A stretch of 64,000 nucleotides of DNA from Acidobacteriaceae bacterium KBS 83 (lineage in GTDB: Bacteria > Acidobacteriota > Terriglobia > Terriglobales > Acidobacteriaceae), in contig KB906741.1 of assembly GCA_000381585.1 (NCBI GenBank), positions 1-64,000 on the forward strand. Reading direction: 5' to 3'. The notes under the pieces were generated by a model that ran no database searches, had not been told where the DNA came from, and saw only the letters and a program-made list of their open reading frames with translations. Position numbers and translations under genes: made by a program. Positions 29,560 through 39,446 of this stretch are shown here, in pieces. The stretch's first letter is position 1. Each line of letters starts with the position of its first letter.

Positions 29560-32337
29560 GTGAATCCCCTGCTCGAAAAGATGAATCCGCAACAACGTGC
29601 CGCCGTGGAGGCCACGGACGGCCCGGTACTAATCCTGGCCGGTGCCGGGTCGGGGAAGACCCGCGTCATCACGCACCGCATCGCTTATCTCATTGAGGAA
29701 AAAGGCGTCGCACCGGATTCGATCCTGGCTGTCACTTTCACCAACAAAGCCTCGGCTGAGATGGGCGAGCGCGTGGAGAAGCTGCTGGCCGGCGCTACGC
29801 TGGCCAAGCCGCTGCTCTCCACCTTTCACTCCTTCTGCGTGCGGGTGCTGCGCCGCGATATCGAAGCACTGCGCATCGGCGATAAGGGGCTCACGAGGAG
29901 CTTCGCCATCTATGACGAGAGCGACCAGCAGGCCATCGTGAAGCAGGCGATGCGGCGCATGGCACTTGACGACAAGACGCTGACGCCGCGCACCGTGCTT
30001 TCGAAGATCAGCTGGGCCAAGAACCACATGATCGATCCGCAGGAGTACTACCTGGGATCGAGCGATCCCATCAGCGAGCGCGTGGCGCAGCTCTACGAGA
30101 TTTATCGCAAGGAGCTGCTGAAGAACAACGCGCTGGACTTCGACGACCTGCTGCTCGAGACTGTGCGCCTGCTGAAGGCCAGCGGCGAGACGCGAGAGCG
30201 CTACAACCGGCGCTTCCGCTACATCATGATCGACGAGTACCAGGACACGAACCGTCCGCAGTACGAACTGATGAAGCTTCTCGCCGGGGAACACCACAAC
30301 ATCTGCGTGGTAGGCGACGAGGACCAGAGCATCTATAGCTGGCGTGGCGCGGACATTCGCAACATTCTCGACTTCGAGAAGGACTTCCCGGAAGCGAAGA
30401 CGATTCGCCTGGAGCAGAACTATCGCTCGACGCAGGTGATCCTCGAAGCGGCGTCCGCGGTGGTCGCTCGCAACGCGCAGCGCAAGGGCAAAAACCTATG
30501 GACGGAGCGGCTGGGCGGATCGCACATCGGCTACTACGAGGCGCCGGACGGCGAGAATGAGGCGCTCTTCATAGCGGACTACATCCAGAAGTACCTGCGC
30601 AAGGCTGGAGAAGGCAACGAACCGGCACGCGTTGCAGTGCTCTATCGCACCAACTCGCAGTCGCGCCTGGTGGAAGAGGCGCTGCGCCGGTACTCGATTC
30701 AGTACACGATGGTGGGCGGCTTTTCCTTCTACGAACGGGCCGAGATCAAGGACCTGTTGAGCTATCTCAAGCTGGTCCAGAATCCGCACGATTCGATCGC
30801 GTTGCAGCGAGTCATCAACACGCCGGTGCGCGGCATCGGCCGCTCGACGCTCGATACGCTGGAGCGGCTCGCGCTCGAGACCGGCACCAGCACCTGGGAC
30901 GCGATTGGCCACGCAGTACGTCAACACATGCTGCCGCAGCGTGCGTTGAATGCGCTCGAAGCCTTCCAGCGCATCATCAATGATGCGCACGCGCTGCTCG
31001 AGCCGGGGTTCGCTGAAAAGCTTGCGGCGGATGTCGCTGGTGCTTCCCTCGAAGTGCTGCCCGAGGGCGGCTATGCGCAGTCGCCTGATGCCGAAGATGA
31101 AGGCGCGGAAGAGGAGGGCAGCTTCGATGACGGAACCGGTTTCGCCTTTGGTGCGCAGGGCATGCTTGATCTGTCGCACGCAGAGCCTGAGGATGAGTCA
31201 TTTTCACCCGAAGCGTTCGACGAGGCTGTGTCCGATGAAGAAACACCTGCGGACGTCAGCTTCAATCCCTTCGACGACGTTCTGCTGAAGCAATCGGCGG
31301 GATCGTTCAGGGTGGCGGAAAAAACCCCGTCCACTGAGCCATCGGAGGATGAGCGTCCGCCATTCCGCAGTCTAGGCGGCAAAGCCACATTGCCGGAGGT
31401 GATTCGGTTCATCAATGACCGCAGCGGTTACATCCGGGCGCTCGAAGACGAGGGCACACCGGAGGCCTTCTCCCGCATTGAGAACCTGAAGGAACTTGCG
31501 AATGCGGCGCAGGATGCCGAAGAACGCGGCGAGACGCTGGCGGAGTTTCTCGATCACGCAGCGCTGGTCAGCGACACGGATCACTACAAGCCGGATAGCC
31601 GCGTCACCTTGATGACCTTGCATTCTGCGAAGGGGCTGGAGTTTCCGCTGGTGCTGCTCTGCGGCATGGAGGAGGGGTTGTTCCCGCACTCACGCACGCT
31701 GACCGATCCTGCCGGCCTCGAAGAGGAACGGCGCCTTTGTTATGTGGGGATGACGCGCGCCATGGACACCCTGATTCTGAGCCGCGCGCGCTATCGTCGC
31801 CGCTATGGCAACGACATGCCGGACGCGCAATTGCCCTCGCGCTTTCTGGAAGAGGTACCGCCGCACTTGCTGGAAGACCTGAGTGGGGGGCGCCAGCGCG
31901 CCACTACATGGGGCGGTTACGCCGCCAGCTACAGTAGCGGATCATCGAGTCGAAGCGGCGGGCGTTTCAATGACGATGGGGAACGCCACTATAGTTACGA
32001 AGATGAAGACCAGACCGCGCCCGCATCCGGCGGGTATCGTAATGAACGAAGTTACAATAGCAGCAAGCCGGGGCGCGATGCGGGCTCGATCGACAACATC
32101 GCCAGCTTTTTTGCCGGTCGTGGGGGCGCAGGCGCGAAGCGGCCGAAACTGTCGGTCCCAGAGCCAACCGGCGTTGTAGGTTTCAAGAGCGGACAACGCG
32201 TCCGCCATCCCAAGTATGGGGACGGCGTCGTCTTCCGCCGCGAGGGCGACGGCGACGACGCGAAGATTACAGTACAATTCACGAAGTTCGGCGTGAAGAA
32301 GCTGGTGGAGAAGTTTGCCCAGCTCGAGCGGGTTTAA
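29560..32337 (+). CDS. pcrA: ATP-dependent DNA helicase PcrA/UvrD
   Basis: SF1 helicase, 925 aa from GTG 29560 (ATG 29581 is an alternative). Motifs: Walker A GAGSGKT (residues 28-34), FTNKASAEM, DEYQDTN, GDEDQSIYSWRGAD, LEQNYRS, and the C-terminal LMTLHSAKGLEFPLVLLCG and VGMTRA. An acidic, probably disordered insert of about 100 residues (about 504-607) splits subdomain 2B. The C-terminus is a Tudor-like RNA-polymerase-binding domain (SGQRVRHPKYGDGVV). The upstream open frame of 76 codons overlaps the LOG gene antisense and is not helicase-like. Confidence 0.95.
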   Translation: MNPLLEKMNPQQRAAVEATDGPVLILAGAGSGKTRVITHRIAYLIEEKGVAPDSILAVTFTNKASAEMGERVEKLLAGATLAKPLLSTFHSFCVRVLRRDIEALRIGDKGLTRSFAIYDESDQQAIVKQAMRRMALDDKTLTPRTVLSKISWAKNHMIDPQEYYLGSSDPISERVAQLYEIYRKELLKNNALDFDDLLLETVRLLKASGETRERYNRRFRYIMIDEYQDTNRPQYELMKLLAGEHHNICVVGDEDQSIYSWRGADIRNILDFEKDFPEAKTIRLEQNYRSTQVILEAASAVVARNAQRKGKNLWTERLGGSHIGYYEAPDGENEALFIADYIQKYLRKAGEGNEPARVAVLYRTNSQSRLVEEALRRYSIQYTMVGGFSFYERAEIKDLLSYLKLVQNPHDSIALQRVINTPVRGIGRSTLDTLERLALETGTSTWDAIGHAVRQHMLPQRALNALEAFQRIINDAHALLEPGFAEKLAADVAGASLEVLPEGGYAQSPDAEDEGAEEEGSFDDGTGFAFGAQGMLDLSHAEPEDESFSPEAFDEAVSDEETPADVSFNPFDDVLLKQSAGSFRVAEKTPSTEPSEDERPPFRSLGGKATLPEVIRFINDRSGYIRALEDEGTPEAFSRIENLKELANAAQDAEERGETLAEFLDHAALVSDTDHYKPDSRVTLMTLHSAKGLEFPLVLLCGMEEGLFPHSRTLTDPAGLEEERRLCYVGMTRAMDTLILSRARYRRRYGNDMPDAQLPSRFLEEVPPHLLEDLSGGRQRATTWGGYAASYSSGSSSRSGGRFNDDGERHYSYEDEDQTAPASGGYRNERSYNSSKPGRDAGSIDNIASFFAGRGGAGAKRPKLSVPEPTGVVGFKSGQRVRHPKYGDGVVFRREGDGDDAKITVQFTKFGVKKLVEKFAQLERV

Positions 32338-32385
32338 ACGAGTTCTTTCAGGCAACCGGACGACATTTCAGAATCGAGACAGATC

Positions 32386-32541
32386 ATGGCAAATACGACA
32401 AAGATCGAAGATACGCAGGAGCGCAAGAAGCTGAAGCGCGCCGCGCGCAAGAAGGCGGCTCCCAAGGCGAAGCGCACTGAGCCTCGCGGTTCCAAAAAGA
32501 AGAAGGTCAGGAAACTGGTACGCGGGCAGAGCAAGCGGTAA
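32386..32541 (+). CDS. small highly basic protein (51 aa)
   Basis: ATG 32386 to TAA 32541. About 40% of residues are Lys/Arg (RKKLKRAARKKAAPKAKR; GSKKKKVRKLVRG), with an acidic N-terminal TKIEDTQE. It starts 48 bp after pcrA on the same strand and ends before a terminator, so it may be the last cistron of that transcript. It resembles small nucleic-acid-binding proteins; I do not recognise the family. Codon use looks normal and no overlapping gene competes. Confidence 0.65.
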   Translation: MANTTKIEDTQERKKLKRAARKKAAPKAKRTEPRGSKKKKVRKLVRGQSKR

Positions 32542-32556
32542 ATGTCAAAGCAACGG

Positions 32557-32584
32557 AGGGCGCCGCGACCAGATCGCGCGCCCT
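32557..32584 (+). terminator. rho-independent terminator after pcrA/basic protein
   Basis: GC-rich stem AGGGCGC-CGCGA / TCGCGCGCCCT with one bulged C, followed by TTTCGTTTCTTTT. Confidence 0.8.
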
Positions 32585-32763
32585 TTCGTTTCTTTTGGCG
32601 CTGTTCGCGCTCGGCAAGTCGGGTCAGCCAGCGAGCGGCTCAAGGCGCCCTCCCGAGTGGCCAATCCTTTTTCTGTCCACAGCTACAGGGCAGATAGCTT
32701 AAGGTAGTGTCACCCGGTCTGCGTGCATGCGCTTAGCTGGGACCTCTTGCCGGAGCCATCCGT

Positions 32764-34305
32764 CTGTCGCAACTCTTTGCTCGTAAGTCCATCGATAAAC
32801 TGATCAGCGACTCAGAGTGCGCGGAAAATGCGCTGAAGAAGTCTTTGGGGCCTGTGTCGCTCACTGCTTTGGGCATCGGTGCAGTGATCGGCTCGGGCAT
32901 CTTTACGGTAATCGGTACTGCCATCGCCGGGCAGAGCTTCGAAGTTGCCTCGATTTCGAACACGCCCCTGATGGATTATCTTGTCCGGCACACAGCCATG
33001 CTGGGACGTCCAGGCGCCGGACCAGCACTCGCACTTTCCCTCGTTCTCGTTGCGATTGTCTGCGCTTTTACCGGCCTCTGCTACGCGGAACTCGCCTCGA
33101 TGATTCCCATCGCTGGCTCGGCTTACACCTACACCTATGCGACCCTCGGCGAGCTTGTCGCGTGGATTATTGGCTGGGACCTCATTCTCGAATACGCCTT
33201 CTCGAACATGTCGGTGAGTGTGGGCTTCGCCGCGCACATCGTGGACCTGATGGACTGGTTCAATATTCATCCACCCCTGCAGTGGATCTCACCGGCCTAC
33301 CTGCCTACTGGTTTGCAGGACCTTGCCGGCAACGATCTCTACAAGCCGGGATGGCACCTCGGGTTCAATATCCCAGCGTTCCTGATCGTCATGCTGCTGA
33401 CGGTCATCCTGGTGCGCGGCGTGCGGGAATCTGCAGAGACGAACAACATCTTGGTCCTGATCAAAATCGCGGCCATCCTGGTGTTCATCTTCGCCGGCGC
33501 TTCGTTCATCCATCCGCGCTACTATCATCCGTTCTCGCCCAATGGCTGGTCCGGCGTGCTCACCGGCGGCTCTATCATATTCTTCACCTATATTGGGTTC
33601 GACTCGGTTTCGACGGCGGCAGAGGAGTGCAGGCATGCGCAGCGCGATGTTCCGATCGGGATCATCGGCACGCTGATCGTCTGCACCGTGCTCTACATCG
33701 GGGTCGCTGTCGTGCTCACTGGCCTCGTGCCATGGCGAAGCATGATGGGCGATGCGGCGCCGGTGGTGAATGCTCTCAAGAAGCTCTCCATCAGCACCGG
33801 AGCACACCGGCTGCACTGGGTGCGGCTCTTTGTACTGCTCGGCGCTTTGATGGGCATGATCTCTTCGATCCTGGTCTTCCAGCTTGGCCAGGCACGGGTG
33901 TGGTTTGCGATGTCACGCGACCGCCTGCTGCCCTCCGCATTTAGCCGTATTCACCCGCGCTTCCGGACGCCGGCCCTGGCAACCTGGGTGGCCGGCTTCG
34001 TAGTCGGCATTCCGGCTGGTCTGCTTGACATCGGCACGGTCTCCAACCTTTCCAACATCGGCACGCTCTTCGCGTTCGTTCTGGTCTCCATCGGCGTTCT
34101 CATCCTGCGCTACCGCGAACCCGAACGACATCGTGCCTTCCGTGCGCCCTTCGGACCGGTGATTCCCGTGCTCAGCATCCTGTTCTGCGTCGTGCTGATG
34201 ACGGGACTCGAGGTGATGACGTGGCTGCGTTTCTTCGCGTGGCTCGCCGTCGGCCTGATCATCTACGTCTTCTACTCGCGCAAGCGCAGCGAATTCGCGA
34301 GCTAG
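32764..34305 (+). CDS. APC superfamily amino acid permease with no canonical start codon
   Basis: Twelve-helix amino acid/polyamine carrier. The conserved pre-helix segment (LFARKSIDKLISDSE ... ALKKSLGPVSLTALGIGAVIG) is encoded upstream of the first TTG at 32845, but the frame from the last stop (TAG 32734) to 32845 contains no ATG, GTG or TTG. CTG 32764 has GGAG eight bases upstream and would give MSQLFARKS; ATC 32758 is another candidate. GSGIF (helix I) and FFTYIGFDSVSTAAEECRHAQ (helix VI) are clear. About 513 aa from CTG. Substrate unknown. Confidence 0.85.
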   Translation: MSQLFARKSIDKLISDSECAENALKKSLGPVSLTALGIGAVIGSGIFTVIGTAIAGQSFEVASISNTPLMDYLVRHTAMLGRPGAGPALALSLVLVAIVCAFTGLCYAELASMIPIAGSAYTYTYATLGELVAWIIGWDLILEYAFSNMSVSVGFAAHIVDLMDWFNIHPPLQWISPAYLPTGLQDLAGNDLYKPGWHLGFNIPAFLIVMLLTVILVRGVRESAETNNILVLIKIAAILVFIFAGASFIHPRYYHPFSPNGWSGVLTGGSIIFFTYIGFDSVSTAAEECRHAQRDVPIGIIGTLIVCTVLYIGVAVVLTGLVPWRSMMGDAAPVVNALKKLSISTGAHRLHWVRLFVLLGALMGMISSILVFQLGQARVWFAMSRDRLLPSAFSRIHPRFRTPALATWVAGFVVGIPAGLLDIGTVSNLSNIGTLFAFVLVSIGVLILRYREPERHRAFRAPFGPVIPVLSILFCVVLMTGLEVMTWLRFFAWLAVGLIIYVFYSRKRSEFAS

Positions 34306-34500
34306 TCGCACTCCGCAGAAAAGCTGAGAATTCCGTGGATCGAAAGTTGGCTTCTGTCCTCCAAATCTGTCGTCTTGCAGACAGTCGTATAGATCCTGGC
34401 TCAGCATTTTTGTTTGAGCCGTCCACCGTGCATAATGAGGAGTTCCCGCGTTTCAGGCCCTGTTCGGTGCGGCTGTCCCGCCGGAACAGGAGGCCATTGG

Positions 34501-37500
34501 ATGCGGCAGTATCTACCCTTGCTTTTAGCGCTGCTTATGATAACGATCCCTTATTCTGATTACGGGCAGACCGTAACGGGGAGCGTTGGCGGCACAGTTA
34601 CAGATCCCACGGGCGCGGTTGTGCCCAATGCTCAAGTCATCGCGCATAACGTCGCCACTGGCGTCGACACGCAGGCCACGACCAACCCGGACGGCGCCTA
34701 CAACCTCCGCTTCCTGCCCATTGGGCAGTATGAGGTCACTGTATCGGCGACCGGATTTGCGACGCAAAAGTTTCCGGGCTTCGCGCTGGAAGTGAACCAG
34801 GTTGCTAAGCTCGATGCGCATCTCAAGCCCGGTACCTCCGCCACGACCGTCAATGTTGAAGGGGGTGTTCCGCCGATCCTCAATACCAGCGATCCCACTC
34901 TCAGCGGCACCTTTACCGCGAACACAATCCGTAACATACCTCTGAACGGGCTCGATTTTTCGGCCCTGACTCTTTATTTACCGGGCGCGGTCAGCACGGC
35001 GGGAACCGCAGGAACTACATTCATCGAGCGCAGCACGTACTTCACAGATTCGGTCAATCTGAATGGCAATCGCGCCCAGGCGAACAACTACACACTTGAT
35101 GGCATTGATAACAACGAGACCTTCAACAACCTGATTGCTTTTAGCCCGGCGCCCGATTCTCTGCAGGAGGTCAAGGTCATTACTGCCAACGCGCCCGCCG
35201 ACTACGGCAACGTCAACGGCGGCGACGTCGTGGCCGTGCTCAAAAGCGGCACCAACAACTTCCATGGGTCCGCTTACGGCTACGTGCAGGACTATCACCT
35301 CAACGCCAACTCGTGGTCAAACAATCATTCGGATCCCATTGTTCCGGTCAACCCGTATTCGCAGGCGCAGTTCGGTGGCACTTTTGGCGGTCCCATCAAG
35401 CGCAACAAGCTGTTCTTCTTTGTCGACTATCTGGGCTCCCGCTATCACAAGGGCGGAACGACCACGGCCAGTGTCTTCACCCAGGCCATGCGCAACGGCG
35501 ACTTTTCCGCGCTCTTGAATGGGAGCAATCCCATCCAGCTTTACAATCCGCAAAATGGTTTTGCGCCCTATGTAGGGAACCGCGGCATTCCGGTCGTCAA
35601 TCCGGTCGCCAAATATCTCTTTGCGCACCCGGAGTTCTATCCCCTTCCCAACGCGACACCGACAGACGGCATCGTGCAGAACGATTTTCAGGGCCCACAG
35701 CGGCAGTTCAAAGCCAACAATCAGGGTGACATCAAGATCGAATACGATCCCCGTGACTCGGACAAAATCACCGGCTTCTACTCGATGGGTACCGGCTACG
35801 ATGGTTCCGTCGCCCTGCTGGCGATTACCTTCCCCGGAGCGAACGTATATCCCTCAAAGCTGATCGGCGCTAACTGGGTGCACATCTTTTCGCCAGCGAT
35901 CGTGAACTCAGCCCGGATAGGCTTTACCCGCGTTAACTGGACGCAGGGCTTGCCCACGGACCCAACTGGCCAGTTCGGTATCCAAGGCAATGCCAAAGTT
36001 GGGATAAATTTTCCCAACCAGGCTTATGAAGGCTTTACGTTCCAGAACTTCCAGAATACGAACATCAGTGGCGTGGGCACGCCCGCTCAGAATAACGGCA
36101 GCCTAACCGACAACACCTATAACTACATCGATGATCTGACCTGGCAGCACCGGAGGCACACTGTCGACGTGGGCATTCAAGCGCTGCGATACCAGAACAA
36201 TTACCCAACCAGCAACAACAATGGATTCCTGGGGACCTTGACTTATAGTGGCGCCTTCACCAGCAATCCATCCGAAGCCAATGCTGGAGGGTTTGCGGGT
36301 GCGGACTTCCTCCTGGACCGAGTGAGTTCAGCCGCAGCAACCCTCAATAGCATCGAGGTTGGACAACGGCAGTGGCGAATCGCCGGCTTTGTCAGCGATG
36401 CGTTCAAGGTTCTGCCAAAGCTTACTTTGACCCTGGGTGTCCGCTACGAATGGGATCAGCCGTGGACCGAAGTGAATAACAAGACGGGAAACATCGACAT
36501 AGCCACCGGCCAAGTGATCTACGCTGATCACGTGCCGACAGGCGCCCCCGCCGGTTCGGGCGTCTGCAGCAATCGCGCCTGCTATGACAGCAACTTCCGC
36601 CAGATCATGCCGCGCTTCGGCTTCGCCTATCAGGCCACTGATCGTTTTGTGGTTCGCGGAGGTTATGGTGCAACCAGCTTTTACGAGGGCAACTCTTCCA
36701 ACCAACGCCTGACCTCGATCACGCCCTTCATTCAGGCGGTCAATGTCAACGTGGTCACGCCGACACCGGGGAACCCAGGAGTTCCGCGCACTGCAGAGCA
36801 GGGCTTTGCTGGCGGAACGGTAGCGTTTGGCGGCACCTTCAACGTGTATCCGAAGGATATCCAGCCCGCTTATATCCAAGAGTGGAACTTGACCATGGAA
36901 TATGCAGTGTCCAACAGCATGTCACTGCAGGTGGGCTATCTCGGCGAGCAGGGTCAGCATATCGAAGACTATGGGAACCTCAACCAGTACCTTGTGAACG
37001 GCGATCCTACGTCCGCACCTTACTACAACAACAAATACCTTGGTATCAACGCGATCGATCCCTCTGTCAGTATCGGTTCAAACTCGCTGCTGATCACCGA
37101 ATCGCGGGCTGCGATGAACTACCAGGCTCTCCAGGCCATTCTTCGCGAACGGTTCAGTCATGGGCTGGAATTCACGTTGAACTATACCTATGGCAAAGCG
37201 CTGACCAACAGCCTCGGTAACTACGCTCTTAATGTCAATGGCTTCAGCGGCGCTTTCCAGAACTACTACGACAGCGCAGGCGACTGGGGTCCGGCCGGCT
37301 ACGATGTCCGGCATAATGTCAGCGCAACCGCGACTTATTTATTGCCTATCGGCCGCGGCCAGCAATATTTCTCCAACGTAAATCGCGGAATGGATGAGGC
37401 CATCAGCGGTTGGAGGATCTCGCTTCTCGAAGCCGGATACACCGGCTTCCCGCAGACGATCACCGGCCCGAGTAACAACTCCAACAGCGATGGCACTTCG

Positions 37501-37899
37501 CGGCCAAACCAATACCGTTCGTTGAAGATCAGGAATCGCACGATCGACAACTGGTGGGGCACGGATCCGTCGGCAACTCCATGCACTACGCCGGGGGTTG
37601 ACAATGGCGTTTGCGCCTTTGGTGTGCCGGCCCCGAATGCCTTCGGGACTGCCCGAAACGGCAACGTGCGTGGTCCCGGATTCTTCAACGTGGATCTGTC
37701 GGCGGCCAAGGACTTCCATACCTTCCGCGAGCAGAACATTGGCTTCCGCTTTGACGCCTTCAACGCTTTCAACATAGCCAGCTACTACAACCCCGATACC
37801 GGCATTCTCGACAGCAACTTCGGCAATATCTCCAACCAGGGAACTCCAACCCGCTCGCAGGAGCGCCATCTGCAGTTCTCTGCACGCTACACCTTTTAA
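34501..37899 (+). CDS. Oar-like TonB-dependent receptor with N-terminal carboxypeptidase regulatory domain
   Basis: Outer-membrane protein of 1132 aa from ATG 34501. Signal peptide at 1-22; CarboxypepD_reg-like Ig domain at about 25-110 (GSVGGTVTDPTGAVVPNAQV); TonB plug with NRAQANNYTLDGIDNNET and DYGNVNGGDVVAVLKSGTN; then a long beta-barrel rich in Asn/Tyr/Gly that ends HLQFSARYTF, a C-terminal Phe for barrel insertion. Such receptors are greatly expanded in acidobacteria and probably take up complex glycans or peptides. Followed by a terminator. Confidence 0.93.
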   Translation: MRQYLPLLLALLMITIPYSDYGQTVTGSVGGTVTDPTGAVVPNAQVIAHNVATGVDTQATTNPDGAYNLRFLPIGQYEVTVSATGFATQKFPGFALEVNQVAKLDAHLKPGTSATTVNVEGGVPPILNTSDPTLSGTFTANTIRNIPLNGLDFSALTLYLPGAVSTAGTAGTTFIERSTYFTDSVNLNGNRAQANNYTLDGIDNNETFNNLIAFSPAPDSLQEVKVITANAPADYGNVNGGDVVAVLKSGTNNFHGSAYGYVQDYHLNANSWSNNHSDPIVPVNPYSQAQFGGTFGGPIKRNKLFFFVDYLGSRYHKGGTTTASVFTQAMRNGDFSALLNGSNPIQLYNPQNGFAPYVGNRGIPVVNPVAKYLFAHPEFYPLPNATPTDGIVQNDFQGPQRQFKANNQGDIKIEYDPRDSDKITGFYSMGTGYDGSVALLAITFPGANVYPSKLIGANWVHIFSPAIVNSARIGFTRVNWTQGLPTDPTGQFGIQGNAKVGINFPNQAYEGFTFQNFQNTNISGVGTPAQNNGSLTDNTYNYIDDLTWQHRRHTVDVGIQALRYQNNYPTSNNNGFLGTLTYSGAFTSNPSEANAGGFAGADFLLDRVSSAAATLNSIEVGQRQWRIAGFVSDAFKVLPKLTLTLGVRYEWDQPWTEVNNKTGNIDIATGQVIYADHVPTGAPAGSGVCSNRACYDSNFRQIMPRFGFAYQATDRFVVRGGYGATSFYEGNSSNQRLTSITPFIQAVNVNVVTPTPGNPGVPRTAEQGFAGGTVAFGGTFNVYPKDIQPAYIQEWNLTMEYAVSNSMSLQVGYLGEQGQHIEDYGNLNQYLVNGDPTSAPYYNNKYLGINAIDPSVSIGSNSLLITESRAAMNYQALQAILRERFSHGLEFTLNYTYGKALTNSLGNYALNVNGFSGAFQNYYDSAGDWGPAGYDVRHNVSATATYLLPIGRGQQYFSNVNRGMDEAISGWRISLLEAGYTGFPQTITGPSNNSNSDGTSRPNQYRSLKIRNRTIDNWWGTDPSATPCTTPGVDNGVCAFGVPAPNAFGTARNGNVRGPGFFNVDLSAAKDFHTFREQNIGFRFDAFNAFNIASYYNPDTGILDSNFGNISNQGTPTRSQERHLQFSARYTF

Positions 37900-37917
37900 G
37901 CACGCCAAACGATACGC

Positions 37918-37950
37918 AAAGGCCGGAGCGTTCAAGCTCCGGCCTTTTCT
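37918..37950 (+). terminator. rho-independent terminator after the TonB receptor
   Basis: Stem GGCCGGAGC (37921-37929) / GCTCCGGCC (37936-37944), six-base loop, then TTTTCTT. It separates the receptor from the adenosine deaminase gene. Confidence 0.9.
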
Positions 37951-37981
37951 TCCGCTGCGATTCGCTAAGTACACTTGTGGG

Positions 37982-39001
37982 GTGAGCGAATCTACCGGGG
38001 AGTTTGTGCGCAGGCTGCCCAAAGCGGAGCTGCATCTCCATCTCGAGGGCACGGCCACGCCTGAGACGCTGGTCGAATTGAGCGAGCGCCATCCCGCCGG
38101 CCGGCTGACGCTCGAGCAGGCGCGCGCACTCTATCGCTATGTTGACTTCACCGGTTTTCTCATGGCCTTCAAGGCCATCACCGAGCGACTACTCACGGCC
38201 GACGACTACGAACTCATCACCTGGCGAATGACACAGGCGCTTGCCGCGCAGGGTGTGGCGCACGCCGAAGTCTACGTTTCGGTCGGCGTTGTTTACTACT
38301 GGCGACGCATTGAATTCGAGCCGCTCTTCGCCGGCATGGAGCGCGCCCGTCTTCGCGCTGAGCGTGAGCTGGGCATCACAATTTTCTGGATCTTCGATGC
38401 GGTGCGGCACTTCGGAGTGGAAGAGGCCGCGCGGGTCTTCCATAAAGCCGCCGAGATGCGCCGCGAGTATACCTCCATCATCGGGATCGGTATTGGCGGC
38501 GATGAGCGACGTACCGGCGCGGAGCCTTTTCGTGAACTGTATGCCGAAGCACGCGATGCCGGTCTCCGTCTGACCGCGCACGCGGGCGAGACGGTGGGAC
38601 CGGAAGGCATATGGGGCGCACTCAACATCGGCGCGGAGCGGGTCGGTCACGGTCTCTCTGCGCAATACGACGCCGAACTGACGGAAGTTCTGGCTGAGAG
38701 GCAGGTGCCCATCGAAATCTGCATCACGTCGAATGTGCGGACCGGTTCCTGTGCATCGCTTCCTGAACATCCGGTGCGCCGCTACTTCGACTCCGGGCTG
38801 ATGATCACTCTGAATTCGGACGATCCAACGCTCTTCGGCAGCGATCTCTCCGGCGAGTACCGGCTGGCAGAGAGCGAGTTCCAATTCACTGCGGAGCAGT
38901 TGCGCGAGCTGGCATCGAACTCGATCGAAGCGAGTTTCCTGCCGCCGGACCGGAAGGTTGCGCTACTGCGTGCCGTCGAGGCCGTCGACCACCCGCAGTA
39001 A
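37982..39001 (+). CDS. add: adenosine deaminase family protein (adenosine or aminodeoxyfutalosine deaminase)
   Basis: Zinc amidohydrolase, 339 aa from GTG 37982. Metal and catalytic motifs: KAELHLHLEG (residues about 14-23), TAHAGE (about 200), ERVGHGL, and NSDDPTLFG (about 279-287). VPIEICITSNVRTGS is the family's substrate-loop block. Whether the substrate is adenosine, adenine or 6-amino-6-deoxyfutalosine (menaquinone route) cannot be told from the sequence; no mqn gene is near. Confidence 0.88.
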   Translation: MSESTGEFVRRLPKAELHLHLEGTATPETLVELSERHPAGRLTLEQARALYRYVDFTGFLMAFKAITERLLTADDYELITWRMTQALAAQGVAHAEVYVSVGVVYYWRRIEFEPLFAGMERARLRAERELGITIFWIFDAVRHFGVEEAARVFHKAAEMRREYTSIIGIGIGGDERRTGAEPFRELYAEARDAGLRLTAHAGETVGPEGIWGALNIGAERVGHGLSAQYDAELTEVLAERQVPIEICITSNVRTGSCASLPEHPVRRYFDSGLMITLNSDDPTLFGSDLSGEYRLAESEFQFTAEQLRELASNSIEASFLPPDRKVALLRAVEAVDHPQ

Positions 39002-39117
39002 CGAAAGGACCGTGAATCTGGTACGGCCGTAATGCAATGGGCCGGGGTAGCTGCGCTATTATGTGAGGTAGAAACGAGGGGTGCGGACGACCATTGCACC
39101 TCAATCGGGGAAGGACC

Positions 39118-39327
39118 ATGGAGAATCTTCTGCCATTCCGGAGAAAACCGAATTACCTGCTGCGCACTGTCACGTGGGGCGGCATTGCGGTGACCGTGGC
39201 AGCACTCGGACTCGTTGTGGGCCGCGAACTAAGGCTGCGTTACAAATTTAATCATCGCTCGCCATACGATTATTACAAGCATGCGGGCGACCAGGCCCCG
39301 CTGGACTCCTACGCGGTTGGCGTCTAG
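39118..39327 (+). CDS. small membrane protein, unknown function
   Basis: 69 aa from ATG 39118, with GGGGAAGGA just upstream. One hydrophobic helix (WGGIAVTVAALGLVVG, about 18-33) is followed by a basic stretch and a tyrosine-rich tail (YDYYKHAG). No family recognised. It stands alone with its own terminator, which supports it as a real gene. Confidence 0.7.
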   Translation: MENLLPFRRKPNYLLRTVTWGGIAVTVAALGLVVGRELRLRYKFNHRSPYDYYKHAGDQAPLDSYAVGV

Positions 39328-39363
39328 CAGGGCGCATCACGAGCTAGCGATCGGTATTGCAAA

Positions 39364-39385
39364 GGGCGGAGGCAACTCCGCCCTT
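39364..39385 (+). terminator. terminator after the small membrane protein
   Basis: GGGCGGAG (39364-39371) / CTCCGCCC (39376-39383) with a four-base GCAA loop, followed by TTCTACTTT. Confidence 0.8.
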
Positions 39386-39446
39386 CTACTTTCCCTCGCT
39401 GCGCAATCGATTTCGCTCGTACTAAACTGCTTCGGGAGAGATCAGA

